Assembly: GCA_910586955.1 (NCBI GenBank)
Contig: CAJUMM010000020.1
Location: 1 to 39,448 of the forward strand
Length of the DNA: 39,448 bases
DNA from: an uncultured Lachnospiraceae bacterium
GTDB taxonomy: Bacteria; Bacillota; Clostridia; Lachnospirales; Lachnospiraceae
Direction: 5' to 3'
Positions 31,197-39,411 of the stretch are shown here, one piece after another. A program made the translations under genes and the position numbers. Every line of letters starts with the position of its first letter. Position 1 is the stretch's first letter. Under the pieces are notes generated by a model. The model did not search any database. It saw nothing but the letters and a program-made list of their open reading frames with translations, and had not been told where the DNA came from.

Positions 31197-31953
31197 CCTC
31201 TAAAGCAAGGGATGTAATTGCCAGATAAAGGACAGTCAAAATCACAAAAAACCCGATATCTGCCTCCAGGAACACGTAGACAATATTGAAGCCAAAGTGC
31301 AGCAGTACCGGATAGAGCAGGTTATTCTGCTTTTCCAGGAACATATTCATCCATACCGTGATGCAGGTAATCACCACAATATTAGAAAGAATGTAGGGAA
31401 AAGCTTTCCAGCCGGTGAAATCCGAGTCCACCACCCACAGCAGGGCATGCCAGAAGCACCAAACCAATCCCTGGCAGAGGGAGGATTTGAGAAAGGGGTA
31501 CCGCTTGTCAAATTCCTCCCGCATAAAGCCCCGCCATCCCAGCTCTTCCCCCGTAGGGCCTGAAGTAAAGGACAGGAAAATGCTAAGGGGCAGTGCTGTC
31601 TCTCCCAAATGGAGATAAGACAGCATGGCCCTTCCCTCTGCAAGGGAAAAGATCCCCAGGGACAACAGGCTGATTACGAAGGTGAGGCAAAACGAAAGCA
31701 TCAGCAGGTGAGGCTTTACCTTGCCCGAAAAACAGCGCTTCACAAAATCCCTTCTTGTCTCACCTGGCCTGAAATGTTTCCACCCAATCAAAAGCAGATA
31801 GGTAGGCGACCATGCAATCAAGTTGCGGACAAGCCACATCACCGTAGGAGGTGCGTGAAAAACCAGGCTTGCACTGCCCCCCACTGCAATGATAAGCCCC
31901 CAGACTAACATATAAGAACTGATGATATACCTCTTTAAATAATTTGTTTTCAT
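31159..31953 (-). CDS. CPBP-family intramembrane metalloprotease
   Basis: 264 residues, multi-pass. Motif 1 GEELGWRGFMREEF (the EExxxR signature, metal-binding and catalytic Glu pair), motif 2 FWHALLW and motif 3 HFGFN, the Abi/CAAX-protease set. Roles range from bacteriocin self-immunity to signal processing; the substrate is unknown. The ATG at 31953 is preferred over one eight codons earlier because AAGGGAG precedes it. A TetR-type half-palindrome at 32009-32025 lies before it. Confidence 0.88.
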   Translation of the reverse strand: MKTNYLKRYIISSYMLVWGLIIAVGGSASLVFHAPPTVMWLVRNLIAWSPTYLLLIGWKHFRPGETRRDFVKRCFSGKVKPHLLMLSFCLTFVISLLSLGIFSLAEGRAMLSYLHLGETALPLSIFLSFTSGPTGEELGWRGFMREEFDKRYPFLKSSLCQGLVWCFWHALLWVVDSDFTGWKAFPYILSNIVVITCITVWMNMFLEKQNNLLYPVLLHFGFNIVYVFLEADIGFFVILTVLYLAITSLALEVRKRTALPPGSK

Positions 31954-32008
31954 CCTAAAATTCTCCCTTCTTTCCATACTTTCTCCTTCATGGATTTTTC
32001 GATAGTAG

Positions 32009-32025
32009 ACCGTCTGCCTGTCGGT
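32009..32025. promoter_or_regulatory. Probable second TetR operator
   Basis: ACCGTCTGCCTGTCGGT has the same 17-base span and half-sites (ACCG and TGTCGGT) as the operator in front of tetR at 32734-32750. It stands between tetR and the CPBP protease gene. Confidence 0.55.
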
Positions 32026-32040
32026 AATGGGGAAAAAGGA

Positions 32041-32059
32041 AAGGAACTTTGCGTTCCTT
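32041..32059 (-). terminator. Terminator downstream of tetR
   Basis: AAGGAAC/GTTCCTT hairpin followed on the minus strand by TCCTTTTT. It separates tetR from the CPBP gene, which may then use its own promoter. Confidence 0.65.
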
Positions 32060-32069
32060 CACTCTTTCT

Positions 32070-32708
32070 TTATACTTCTTTCCCCTGGAAAACAGGAAGG
32101 ACTGCTCCCTCCAGAGTGCCCTGCTCCATGTCTAAAAGCCGTTCCAGATTATAAATGAATGCGGCTATTTTCTTCTGCCTCTCTTCCCTGCCATATTCCC
32201 TAAGACCGTCAAATACCGTGCCTGCATAGAGAAAGGTCATTTCCGCCGTTTCCTTGGGATAATCTGTCCGGCATATTCCCTGGGCAATTCCCTCCCGGAT
32301 CAGGGCGGTAATTAAGGGTGTGATTCCGGACAGCAAACGCTCCTGCATTTTCTGGTGCATAAGGGCATTCTGGGGTTTATGGACCTGCTCCAAAAGCTCC
32401 TGGCCGAAATCGCCGTCATTTACATGAAAGGCCAGCATCATCCTTGTAAAACGCTGCAGCACCGGCACATCCTCTTGACCCGCAATCTCCCCGGCCCTCT
32501 TAAGAAGCCGCTCCGTCATGCGCTCAATCATTGCATCCAAAATCTCTTCTTTCGATTTGAAATGATAGTAGAGAGTCCCTCTGGCAATTCCGATTTCATT
32601 AAGAATGTCATTGGTGCTGGTGTGATCAAAGCCTTTGCTTCCAAACAAACGCTCTGCCACATCCAGGATTTCATTTTTCCGTTCTTCCGCTTCTTTTACT
32701 ATCCGCAT
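32070..32708 (-). CDS. TetR-family transcriptional regulator
   Basis: 212 residues. The N-terminal DNA-binding domain reads ILDVAERLFGSKGFDHTSTN, then IGIARGTLYYHFKSKEEIL; the rest is a helical ligand-binding domain without a known signature. The frame is open for 25 more codons, but those cover the operator. GGAG five bases before the ATG at 32708 sets the start. It probably represses itself and the CPBP gene through the shared 17-base operators. Confidence 0.93.
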   Translation of the reverse strand: MRIVKEAEERKNEILDVAERLFGSKGFDHTSTNDILNEIGIARGTLYYHFKSKEEILDAMIERMTERLLKRAGEIAGQEDVPVLQRFTRMMLAFHVNDGDFGQELLEQVHKPQNALMHQKMQERLLSGITPLITALIREGIAQGICRTDYPKETAEMTFLYAGTVFDGLREYGREERQKKIAAFIYNLERLLDMEQGTLEGAVLPVFQGKEV

Positions 32709-32733
32709 TGGCTCTCCGCTCCTGCAGCTCTTT

Positions 32734-32783
32734 ACCGACAAGCTGTCGGTTAAAGAGTAGCACAAAGGGGGCTGCTCTGTCAA
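32734..32783 (-). promoter_or_regulatory. tetR promoter and operator
   Basis: Minus strand TTGACA (32778-32783), 18 bases and TACTCT (32754-32759). Directly downstream is the perfect dyad ACCGACA-agc-TGTCGGT (32734-32750). Confidence 0.75.
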
Positions 32784-32803
32784 CCCCCTTACACCAAGAA
32801 ACC

Positions 32804-33544
32804 TTACTCGTACTTCATAATCTCTTTCTTCAGCCGCCGGATAATCTTCTTCTCCAGCCTGGATATGTAGGACTGGGAAATTCCCAAGAGATCCGCTACC
32901 TCCTTCTGGGTCATCTCCTGCCCCAGGGGATTTTTAAGCCCGAAGCGCAGCTCCACAATGGTCCTCTCCCGCTCGGACAGCTTCTGGATAGCCTTATCCA
33001 GGAGTTTGCGCTCCATCTCATTTTCAATATCCCGGTAAATCACATCCTCGTCCGTACCCAGGATATCCGACAGGAGAAGCTCATTTCCGTCCCAGTCCAC
33101 ATTCAGAGGCTCGTCAATGGATACCTCCAGCTTGGTCTTGTTGTTCCTCCGCAGATACATGAGAATCTCATTCTCTATGCAGCGGGAGGCGTAGGTGGCC
33201 AGTTTAATGTTCTTGCCGCTGTTGAAGGTGTTGATAGCCTTGATAAGCCCGATGGTCCCGATGGAGATCAGATCCTCCACCCCCACTCCCGTATTGTCAA
33301 ATTTTTTGGCTATGTACACCACCAGGCGCAGATTGTGTTCGATAAGAAGGGAGCGGGCCGAACTTCCCGCCTCGGTTCCCAGCTCCTTGATAGCCCTGGC
33401 CTCCGCATCGGCCTCCAAGGGGGCCGGAAGCACTTCTGCTCCTCCTATATAATGAATATCATTCTGCCGGTTTACCAAAAGGGCAGAAAAATTAGGAATC
33501 ATTTTCAGTTGGATCTGGTTTGGAATCGCCACTTTAATCAGCAT
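32804..33544 (-). CDS. sigE: Sporulation sigma factor SigE (pro-form)
   Basis: 246 residues. N-terminal pro-sequence, then YIGGAEVLPAPL, which is specific to SigE, region 2 (DLISIGTIGLIKAINTFN, KLATYASRCIENEILMYLRR) and region 4 (TQKEVADLLGISQSYISRLE). It directs early mother-cell transcription after processing by SpoIIGA, which is encoded just upstream. GGAGG lies nine bases or so before the ATG. Confidence 0.97.
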   Translation of the reverse strand: MLIKVAIPNQIQLKMIPNFSALLVNRQNDIHYIGGAEVLPAPLEADAEARAIKELGTEAGSSARSLLIEHNLRLVVYIAKKFDNTGVGVEDLISIGTIGLIKAINTFNSGKNIKLATYASRCIENEILMYLRRNNKTKLEVSIDEPLNVDWDGNELLLSDILGTDEDVIYRDIENEMERKLLDKAIQKLSERERTIVELRFGLKNPLGQEMTQKEVADLLGISQSYISRLEKKIIRRLKKEIMKYE

Positions 33545-33585
33545 AATGTTGTTTTCCTCCTCGAAATGTCTTGTCTCCGGTCCGT

Positions 33586-34377
33586 CTACTCCAGGAGATC
33601 CGGATGTAATAAGATTTGGTATTCATTTTTCGAAGAAAGTGGCTCTTTTGTGATTCCGATCAGGGGCCTATGGGTCTGCTTCCCTTCCCCTTCCCCCGTT
33701 TCCACACACAGAATATCTGCAAAAAACGCAGGCATCAGGCCGTCCTGCTTCCCGATGCTGTGAAAGGGCACCTGGAGGAACAAAACCTCCTCCCCGGCAC
33801 AGAGTTCCTTCTGCAGGGCTTCCGTTATCACACTCACCGGTTTGCCAAAATAGGGATCCCGGAGGTGGTTTCCCGTATCCAGGAGCCCCTGCAGTTTCAG
33901 GCTCCGGCCGTGATACTTAAGGGTTACCTTCAGAAACCCTGCTTTCCTTCCCCTAAAGCGCATCAGCCATCCCATACCCCAGGACAAGATCCAGAAGCTC
34001 ACCAGGGACAGTCCCAGAAAGGGATAGACCGGAAATCTCAGATACCGCTGCATCCACTGGACAATTCCCCCCAGAAGAAAGGTATTAAGATATAACAGGG
34101 CAAGAGCTTTTCCCAGGGGCCGCCATCCTTTCAGATCCAATCCGGCCTTCACCATAGCTGTGCTGAATATAACATAGACCAGAAGATTTCCTGCCGGCGT
34201 CTCCTGCAGGGAAAACAGGTACAGCATACAGACACCGATACTCCCAACCGTGGCTCCCCAAAGCTTCCGCAGTCTCCCGGAGGAACATGTTAAGCATTTT
34301 CCCACCAGGCCCAGAAGCAGATAATCCAGGATGAGATTTTCCAGAAACACTACGTCTATGTACAATTCATAATACAC
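33586..34377 (-). CDS. spoIIGA: Sigma-E processing peptidase SpoIIGA
   Basis: 263 residues. Five membrane helices in the first 140 residues, then an aspartic-protease domain with LLDTGN (catalytic Asp167) and a C-terminal GITKEPLSSKNEYQILLHP. It cuts the SigE pro-sequence at the septum when the forespore signal arrives. The start MYYELYIDVVFLENLILDYL is typical. It is followed 41 bases later by sigE. Confidence 0.96.
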   Translation of the reverse strand: MYYELYIDVVFLENLILDYLLLGLVGKCLTCSSGRLRKLWGATVGSIGVCMLYLFSLQETPAGNLLVYVIFSTAMVKAGLDLKGWRPLGKALALLYLNTFLLGGIVQWMQRYLRFPVYPFLGLSLVSFWILSWGMGWLMRFRGRKAGFLKVTLKYHGRSLKLQGLLDTGNHLRDPYFGKPVSVITEALQKELCAGEEVLFLQVPFHSIGKQDGLMPAFFADILCVETGEGEGKQTHRPLIGITKEPLSSKNEYQILLHPDLLE

Positions 34378-34400
34378 AGTCCACCTTCTTTCTGTCCCCC

Positions 34401-34475
34401 ATTATAGGGAAGGGTGACTGCGAAATATGTCAAATCCTGGAAGCCGGCCGGTTTTTTTTCCTCTGTTTTTCGACA
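34401..34475 (-). promoter_or_regulatory. spoIIG promoter with 0A box
   Basis: Minus strand TTGACA (34428-34433) and TATAAT (34401-34406) are 21 bases apart, an abnormal gap. The Bacillus subtilis spoIIG promoter, activated by Spo0A~P, is known for a similar over-long spacing (22). A perfect 0A box TGTCGAA lies upstream at 34469-34475. Confidence 0.8.
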
Positions 34476-34483
34476 AAAGGCGC

Positions 34484-34514
34484 AAAAAAAGAGCCATACC
34501 TTCCGGTATGGCTC
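34484..34514 (-). terminator. ftsZ terminator
   Basis: Perfect 10-bp stem GAGCCATACC/GGTATGGCTC with a 4-base loop, followed on the minus strand by T7, 16 bases past the ftsZ stop. Confidence 0.92.
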
Positions 34515-34530
34515 CTGCTTACGGAATCTC

Positions 34531-35700
34531 TTATTTATTCTTCTGGAAAAACTCCGGAATCTGGATCTCCAATTCCTTCACCCGGCTCTCCGGCTTCTTG
34601 GGCATATTCAGGCCGGGAAGGGGCTTAAAGGTTTGTCCCTCCGGTGCCTGTCCGGCCCCTTGCCCAAAGCCTCCCTCGAAGGAAGTCTTGGGAACGGGCG
34701 TAGGCTTCTTGGCAAAATTGTTATTCTTGGGCAGCACCTTGGTAGCACTCTTCTCGTCCAGTCCCGTGGCGATAACCGTAATGGTAGCCTCATCCGCATG
34801 GGTGTCGTCGTACATGGCACCGAAGATGATATTGGCGTTCTCCCCTGCCATATCCTGCACATAGCTTGCCGCATCATTGGCATCCATCAGGGAAATATCT
34901 CCCGAAATATTGATAATCACATGGGAGGCACCCACAATGGTCGTCTCCAGCAGGGGACTCGACACAGCCTGCTTCACCGCATCCAGCGCCTTATCGTCTC
35001 CCTTTCCGGCTCCGATGCCGATATGGGCGATACCCTTGTCCGTCATAACCGTCTGTACATCCGCAAAGTCCAGATTGATAAGGGCCGGCAGATTGATAAG
35101 ATCCGTGATTCCCTGGACAGCCTGCTGCAGGACCTCGTCCGCCTTCTTCAAGGCATCCGGCATGGTAGTCCGGCGGTCCACAATCTCCAGCAGTTTATCA
35201 TTTGGGATCACAATCAGGGTATCCACGCTCTCCTTGAGCTTCTGGATACCCGCCAGGGCATTGTTCATACGCGTCTTCGCTTCGAATTTGAAGGGTTTCG
35301 TCACCACTCCTACAGTCAGAATCCCCATATCTTTCGCCAGCTTCGCCACTACCGGCGCTCCGCCGGTGCCGGTGCCGCCCCCCATTCCGCAGGTGACAAA
35401 GACCATATCCGCCCCCTGGACGGCTTCCTTGATATCCTCCAGGCTCTCTTCCGCCGCCTTCTCACCGATCTCCGGCTTGGCTCCCGCTCCCAGCCCCTTG
35501 GTCAGCTTCTCACCGATCTGGATGGTCCGCTCCGCCTTGCAGAGCTGCAGTGCCTGCCTGTCCGTATTAATGCCGATAAATTCAACTCCGCCAATCTGCT
35601 CATCTATCATGCGGTTCACAGCATTGTTCCCCGCTCCGCCGACACCGATCACAATAATCCTTGCCGCCGCCTCGGTATCATTCATCATTATCTCAAGCAA
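34531..35700 (-). CDS. ftsZ: Cell division protein FtsZ
   Basis: 389 residues. GTPase motif GMGGGTGTGGAP (106-117), N-terminal VIGVGGAGNNAVNRM, T7 loop region NLDFADVQTVM, a linker of about 60 residues and the C-terminal partner-binding peptide EIQIPEFFQKNK. It polymerises into the Z ring. The start is a TTG at 35700 with AAGGAGG eight bases upstream; the in-frame ATGs at codons 5 and 6 have a less suitable distance. Confidence 0.98.
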   Translation of the reverse strand: MLEIMMNDTEAAARIIVIGVGGAGNNAVNRMIDEQIGGVEFIGINTDRQALQLCKAERTIQIGEKLTKGLGAGAKPEIGEKAAEESLEDIKEAVQGADMVFVTCGMGGGTGTGGAPVVAKLAKDMGILTVGVVTKPFKFEAKTRMNNALAGIQKLKESVDTLIVIPNDKLLEIVDRRTTMPDALKKADEVLQQAVQGITDLINLPALINLDFADVQTVMTDKGIAHIGIGAGKGDDKALDAVKQAVSSPLLETTIVGASHVIINISGDISLMDANDAASYVQDMAGENANIIFGAMYDDTHADEATITVIATGLDEKSATKVLPKNNNFAKKPTPVPKTSFEGGFGQGAGQAPEGQTFKPLPGLNMPKKPESRVKELEIQIPEFFQKNK

Positions 35701-35804
35701 GATGTTACCCTCCTTATTCCCTATATCCCATCTATTCCAAACTTTCGTCTTTTATCTCTATGTACACGTCTGGGGTATAATAACCAAAATTACTCATACA
35801 ATAT

Positions 35805-35833
35805 ATGATAACTTTTTTTCCAGAATTAATCAA
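35805..35833 (-). promoter_or_regulatory. Candidate ftsZ promoter
   Basis: Minus strand TTGATT (35828-35833), 17 bases and TATCAT (35805-35810) in the 179-base gap between ftsQ and ftsZ. Confidence 0.5.
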
Positions 35834-35879
35834 CCCATAATTTAAGTTTTTTCTGAAAAATCGAACCATTCCCACTTCT

Positions 35880-36629
35880 TCATTCCTTGTCTCTCTCAAA
35901 ACTGATAAACTTGGAATCTTCCGTATAATTTTCCATATGGAACACCCCGGATTTCCCCTCCAGATCCCCGTAAAGATCCTGGAGGCGTCCCACCTTCTCC
36001 TCCAGGGAACCGCTGTTTCCAAAAGCCACCCGTACCTGTCCGAAATACAGGGTCAGCTCCAGGCCTGTCCCAAACTCAATCCGGTCCGGGGAGAGCTCAT
36101 ATTTCTTTACCAGCTGGGTAATATTCAGGATCCGTTCAAAAATAGAATCATCCGCCACCGAGAGCTTCCGGTACAGGGCCAGGGAGTCAAATTCCAGTCC
36201 GGAAATGCAGGGAATCCCCTCCTTCACCTCCGAGGAGCTCTCCACCACCACCCCGTCCTTGTCAAAATAGAGATTTGCCCCCATATACACCACGTAACCC
36301 ACCACGCTCTTTTCGTATACCCGCAGGCGCACCTTCCCCGGTCCCAAAAGGCTTACCTCAATCTTGTCCACAAAGGGAACCTCCTCCGGATCGAGATAAC
36401 GGTATTTCAAATAAAGGTACAGGGAATTGGAGGTATACCGGTCCCTAATCACCCGGTCCTGAATCTCCTGGGCAGAATAAAAGCTGTTGCCTGTCACCTC
36501 CACCTCCCGGATTTGAAAAAGGGTAACTGCAAGAAAGCCTGCCGGCAGCAGCACCAATACCAGGACTGCCGCCGCCAGAAAGCCTCTTCCTCTATGTCTC
36601 TCTTTCTGTTTTTTCCCACCTGCGCTCAT
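35880..36629 (-). CDS. ftsQ: Cell division protein FtsQ/DivIB
   Basis: 249 residues. A basic cytoplasmic tail, one TM helix (FLAAAVLVLVLLPAGFLAVTLF), then the POTRA domain starting IREVEVTGNSFYSAQEI and a beta domain with KVRLRVYEKSVVGYVVY. It connects early and late divisome proteins outside the membrane. It starts three bases after the murA stop; the ribosome site is weak (GTGAGAAG), so coupling to murA is likely. Confidence 0.92.
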   Translation of the reverse strand: MSAGGKKQKERHRGRGFLAAAVLVLVLLPAGFLAVTLFQIREVEVTGNSFYSAQEIQDRVIRDRYTSNSLYLYLKYRYLDPEEVPFVDKIEVSLLGPGKVRLRVYEKSVVGYVVYMGANLYFDKDGVVVESSSEVKEGIPCISGLEFDSLALYRKLSVADDSIFERILNITQLVKKYELSPDRIEFGTGLELTLYFGQVRVAFGNSGSLEEKVGRLQDLYGDLEGKSGVFHMENYTEDSKFISFERDKE

Positions 36630-36632
36630 CGA

Positions 36633-37901
36633 TTACGTCTTCTCACTTTCTTCCCTTAAGTTTACCACAACTCCCAGAGCTTGCAAGTCCCGGATAATAT
36701 TTTCATACCCCCGCTCAATATAGGGCAGGCCGTAGATCCGGCTGGTCCCTTCCGCAGCTGCCGCCGCCAGCACAAGAGCCGCCCCGCCCCGGAGCTCCTG
36801 GGCTGCAAGAGTTCCTCCCTGAAGCCTTTTTACTCCCTGGATTACGGCTTCCTGTCCTCGGATGCAGATATCCGCTCCCATCTGCCTCAAATCCTCCACG
36901 ATCTTAAACCTTGCTTCAAAGATGGTTTCCCGGATCCGGCTCTCTCCCCGGGCTTTGGAAAGCACGGCCATCAAGGGAGACTGGAGATCCGTGGGAAAAC
37001 CCGGATAGGGCTCCGTTCTCACTGTTCCGGGACTCTCAATCCTCCCGGTTCCCCAAAGGCGCAGGCCCCCCTTCTCCTGCTCAAACCCGGCTCCCATCCG
37101 GCCCAGAAGGCTTAAGACGCTCCCAAGCTCCCTTACAGGAGCCTCCTTAAGGAAAACCTCTCCCCCCGTCCCTGCAGCCAGAAGCATATAAGTGCCCGCT
37201 ACAATCCGGTCCGGGCCGATGGTAAATTCCGTATCGTGAAGCCTTTCCACTCCCGTGACGGTAATCCGGGAGGATCCGGCTCCCTGAATCTTTGCTCCCA
37301 TGCCGTTGAGGAAACGGCACAGTTCTTCAATCTCCGGTTCCCGGGCCGCATGTTCCAAAAGGGTGGTCCCTTCTGCAAGAACCGACAAAAGGATCACATT
37401 TTCCGTAGCCCCAACACTGGGAAAGGGCAGGCGGATCACAGCCCCTTCCGGCTTCCTGCAGACCGCCCGGAGGCCTTCTGTCCCCTCTTCCACTCCGGCC
37501 CCCATCTGCCGCAGGGCCGCCAGGTGGAGATCAATGGGCCGTTCCCCGATGACACAGCCTCCGGGATAGGGAAGGTATGCGTTTCCAAGCCTTCCCAGAA
37601 GGCTTCCCAAAAGCATAATGGAGGAGCGCATCTTCCGTGCATAGCATTCCTGGGCCGCACCTTCATGGAGCCCGGAGGCATCGATAACAAGGTCATCCCC
37701 CTCCCAGTCCACCCGGCAGCCGAAATCCTTCAATATCTCCAGCATATTATTGACATCTATAATCTTCGGGCAGTTCCGAAGAACCGTAACCCCGGAATGT
37801 AAGACAGCGGCGGACAGGATGGGCAGCGCAGCGTTCTTGGAACCCTGGATCCGGATTCCGCCCTGAAGCCTGCGGCCGCCTTCTACTTCCAGATAACCCA
37901 C
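36633..37901 (-). CDS. murA: UDP-GlcNAc enolpyruvyltransferase MurA
   Basis: 422 residues. Active-site Lys22 in GSKNAALPIL and the fosfomycin-target Cys116 in PGGCVIGERPIDLH are both present. FPTDLQSP and EARFKIVEDLRQMGAD follow as usual. It makes the first committed precursor of peptidoglycan from UDP-GlcNAc and PEP. The open frame extends 104 codons into ftsW. I place the start at GTG 37901 because GGGGGAG precedes it at five bases and GYLEVEGGRRLQG then matches the family N-terminus. Confidence 0.95.
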   Translation of the reverse strand: MGYLEVEGGRRLQGGIRIQGSKNAALPILSAAVLHSGVTVLRNCPKIIDVNNMLEILKDFGCRVDWEGDDLVIDASGLHEGAAQECYARKMRSSIMLLGSLLGRLGNAYLPYPGGCVIGERPIDLHLAALRQMGAGVEEGTEGLRAVCRKPEGAVIRLPFPSVGATENVILLSVLAEGTTLLEHAAREPEIEELCRFLNGMGAKIQGAGSSRITVTGVERLHDTEFTIGPDRIVAGTYMLLAAGTGGEVFLKEAPVRELGSVLSLLGRMGAGFEQEKGGLRLWGTGRIESPGTVRTEPYPGFPTDLQSPLMAVLSKARGESRIRETIFEARFKIVEDLRQMGADICIRGQEAVIQGVKRLQGGTLAAQELRGGAALVLAAAAAEGTSRIYGLPYIERGYENIIRDLQALGVVVNLREESEKT

Positions 37902-37966
37902 AAATACTCCCCCTACGTCCTGACTATACATTAAAATATGCCAAAACGCCCCGATGGTTCCTTGGG

Positions 37967-39091
37967 TCAGCAGGAGTCCGCCGCCTTCACATGCCGGGAA
38001 ACATTGAGAGCCAGCCCCATTTCCGACAGAAGAAACAGGACGGAGGTTCCGCCGTAGCTGATAAAGGGAAGGGTGATTCCCGTGTTGGGAATGGTGTTGG
38101 TCACAACGGCAATATTTAAAATCACCTGAATCAGAATGTGCCCCAAAATCCCCACGGCAATGAGGCTTCCGAAAAGGTCCGTCACATGAAGGGCAATCAT
38201 CAGAAGGCGCCACACCATAAGAAGAAACAGGAGGATCACCAGAATGGCTCCCACAAGCCCAAACTCTTCACAGACAATAGAAAAAATCATATCATTCTGG
38301 GCTTCCGGCACAAATCCCAGCTTCTGCATGCTGTTTCCGTAGCCCACTCCGAAGAGGCCGCCGGAGCCGATGGCGTAGAGCCCCTGGAGGGTCTGGTATC
38401 CCTTCTCATAGGCCTCCGGGTTGCGCCAGATAGCCAGGCGCTCCAGCCGATAGGATTCCACGCTAAGGAAAATGGCCAGAAAGCCCACTCCCAGGATTCC
38501 CATCCCGATAAACTGGAAATACTTGGGGCTTGCCACAAAGACCAGGATCACGGCAATTCCCATAATGATAATGGCCGTGCTTAAGTTGTTGGTTCCCACC
38601 AGCCCCACAATGGGAAGAATCAAAAGCATCACCAGAAACATCTGTTTTAAAGAAGTCATCTTCCGCACCCGCCGGCTGATCACCGAAGCCAGAAGGAGAA
38701 TCACCGCCAGTTTGGCAAACTCCGAGGGCTGGAAAGAAAGAGGGCCTAAGGAAAGCCAGCGCTTGGAACCGTTGTACTCATCCCCAAAGAAGAGAACTGC
38801 CGTGGAAAGCACCAGGGACATGAGATACCCAAGGACAGCCAGGCGCTCCCATCTGCGGTAATCAATCTGGGATACCGCATACATGGCTGCCAGGCCGATG
38901 GAGGTGGCAAAGAGCTGTTTTTTCAGATAATAGGCTCCGTCTGCAAACTTCACCCGGCCGTTGTAGGCACTGGTGCTGTAAAGCATAACAAGTCCGAACA
39001 CCACCAGAATCAGCACTGCCAGCAACAAGCCGTAGTCAAAAGGCTCCCGCCTCTCCCTTTTTGCCTTTCCGTTGGTATCCGGACCTGCCAT
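37967..39091 (-). CDS. ftsW: Septal peptidoglycan polymerase FtsW (SEDS)
   Basis: 374 residues with about ten helices. SEDS motifs: GSKRWLSLGPLSFQPSEFAKLA, LIVxxxDxxT-like TNNLSTAII, YAIGSGGLFGVGYG and PNTGITLPFISYGGTS. It polymerises lipid II at the septum together with a class B PBP. It is positioned between murD and murA as in other Clostridia, five bases after the murD stop with AGGTGATTCT before the ATG. RodA is ruled out by context. Confidence 0.94.
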   Translation of the reverse strand: MAGPDTNGKAKRERREPFDYGLLLAVLILVVFGLVMLYSTSAYNGRVKFADGAYYLKKQLFATSIGLAAMYAVSQIDYRRWERLAVLGYLMSLVLSTAVLFFGDEYNGSKRWLSLGPLSFQPSEFAKLAVILLLASVISRRVRKMTSLKQMFLVMLLILPIVGLVGTNNLSTAIIIMGIAVILVFVASPKYFQFIGMGILGVGFLAIFLSVESYRLERLAIWRNPEAYEKGYQTLQGLYAIGSGGLFGVGYGNSMQKLGFVPEAQNDMIFSIVCEEFGLVGAILVILLFLLMVWRLLMIALHVTDLFGSLIAVGILGHILIQVILNIAVVTNTIPNTGITLPFISYGGTSVLFLLSEMGLALNVSRHVKAADSC

Positions 39092-39095
39092 AGAA

Positions 39096-39411
39096 TCACC
39101 TCAGAACACATGATAGCTCTCTGACGTACTCTTTGAACATGTTTCCTCTCTGCTCGTAATTATCAAACATCCCCCAGCTTGCACAGGCGGGAGAGAGAAG
39201 CACCGCATCCCCGGGCCTTGCCTTTGCGGCACACAAGTCCACGGCCTCCCTAAGGCTTCCGGCAAAGAGGATGTTGGTAAACCCATACCTCCTGGCCGTA
39301 GCGGCAATCTGCTCCGCCGTATCCCCCAAAAGCACCAGCCACCGGACCTTTCCCTCAAAGGACTTCACCCAGTCGTCAAACTCCACATGTTTGTCAAAGC
39401 CGCCCCCGATA
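39096..39411 (-). CDS. murD: MurD, C-terminal part (cut by contig end)
   Basis: About 105 residues of UDP-MurNAc-L-Ala:D-Glu ligase. Reading from the adapter junction: IGGGFDKHVEFDDW, FAGSLREAVDLCAAKARPGD and the family ending LLSPACASWGMFDNYEQRGN then MFKEYV. The true gene starts beyond the window; the GTG at 39386 is not a start. The codons remain in frame up to about 39411. Confidence 0.93.

Noticed and set aside
36633..38213. Long N-terminal extension of MurA into ftsW
   Set aside because: The extra 104 codons are a shadow of ftsW. A GTG with a good ribosome site gives the family length and N-terminus.
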